A DNA stretch of 49,585 nt from SUG1106 sp051883095 (GTDB lineage Bacteria; Bacillota; Clostridia; Peptostreptococcales; Anaerovoracaceae), in NCBI GenBank assembly GCA_051883095.1, contig JBJETB010000058.1, positions 1 to 49,585 on the forward strand, in the 5' to 3' direction. Under the pieces are notes generated by a model, which was not told the DNA's origin, made no database searches, and saw only the letters and a program-made list of their open reading frames with translations. The position numbers and the translations under genes were made by a program. Positions 49,515 through 49,585 of this stretch are shown here, one piece after another (positions within the stretch are counted from its first letter, which is position 1; each line of letters starts with the position of its first letter).

Positions 49515-49536
49515 TGGAAAAGGAATGGAAGAGATT

Positions 49537-49585
49537 ATGACAGAAAGAAGAAAAGATTTATTTAAAAACACTTACAGAAGCTCCA
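49537..49585 (+). CDS. Start of a gene cut by the right edge
   Basis: An ATG at 49537 preceded by AGGAATGGAAGAG opens a frame that reads MTERRKDLFKNTYRSS to the end of the window without a stop. It is too short to assign. The leader shares a 14-mer with the amidohydrolase gene. Confidence 0.45.
   Translation, partial: MTERRKDLFKNTYRSS

Overview
The window looks like a chromosomal segment of an anaerobic, amino-acid- and organic-acid-fermenting member of the Clostridia (Bacillota). Reasons: a six-gene Rnf operon in clostridial order C-D-G-E-A-B, a phosphotransbutyrylase/butyrate kinase pair, strong AGGAGG-type ribosome sites, many TetR-type repressors, sigma-A promoters close to TTGACA-N17-TATAAT, and an ornithine/proline cassette. 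An Anaerovoracaceae/Peptostreptococcales-like host would fit, but no rRNA or other decisive marker is present, so this is inference only.

Layout. 1-7735: one tight plus-strand catabolic operon (GntP-type permease, BKACE/DUF849 enzyme, carnitine-dehydrogenase-like 3-hydroxyacid dehydrogenase, thiolase, Ptb, Buk, OFA-type MFS carrier) behind a large palindrome and closed by a terminator. 7749-9033: divergent TetR and HXXEE membrane protein. 9034-10042: an eroded accessory patch next to tRNA-Lys(CTT), with a frameshifted DUF2726-like remnant and an array of six alternating TGTCGTATGAA half-sites. 10043-15610: small Asn/Lys/Gln-rich protein, then a three-gene envelope cluster ending in a UPF0182 protein. 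15727-22225: glutamine synthetase, seryl-tRNA synthetase, PrsW-type protease, a secreted FnIII-like protein, and a MATE transporter. 22248-25720: TetR divergent from an archaeal-type ornithine cyclodeaminase homologue and a PutP-type proline symporter. 25733-26374: a Phd/RelE toxin-antitoxin pair. 26367-28441: a minus-strand TetR-DUF6323-DUF6179 operon with its own operator. 28477-28719: three evenly spaced hairpin elements. 28830-35097: gltBD. 35119-37999: an Orn/Lys/Arg-type decarboxylase and D-serine ammonia-lyase. 38105-43152: rnfCDGEAB. 43370-46740: membrane-anchored XRE regulator and a secreted three-domain amidohydrolase. 46754-49585: EamA transporter, Met-rich lipoprotein, a Cys-rich small protein with a NifU-domain protein, and the start of a further gene at the right edge.

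How it fits together. GS (15727) and GOGAT (gltBD) form the ammonia-assimilation cycle. D-serine lyase and the ornithine cyclodeaminase homologue release ammonia. The Rnf complex couples reduced ferredoxin to NAD+ and an ion gradient, as expected for an organism living on organic and amino acids. The first operon reads as a self-contained route: import an organic acid, oxidise a 3-hydroxy group, cleave the 3-keto acid with acetyl-CoA, and recover ATP through acyl-phosphate. Its substrate is not known from sequence. The strongest candidates for something undescribed are that operon, the TGTCGTATGAA array, the three ~96-bp-spaced hairpins upstream of gltB, and the TetR-DUF6323-DUF6179 operon.
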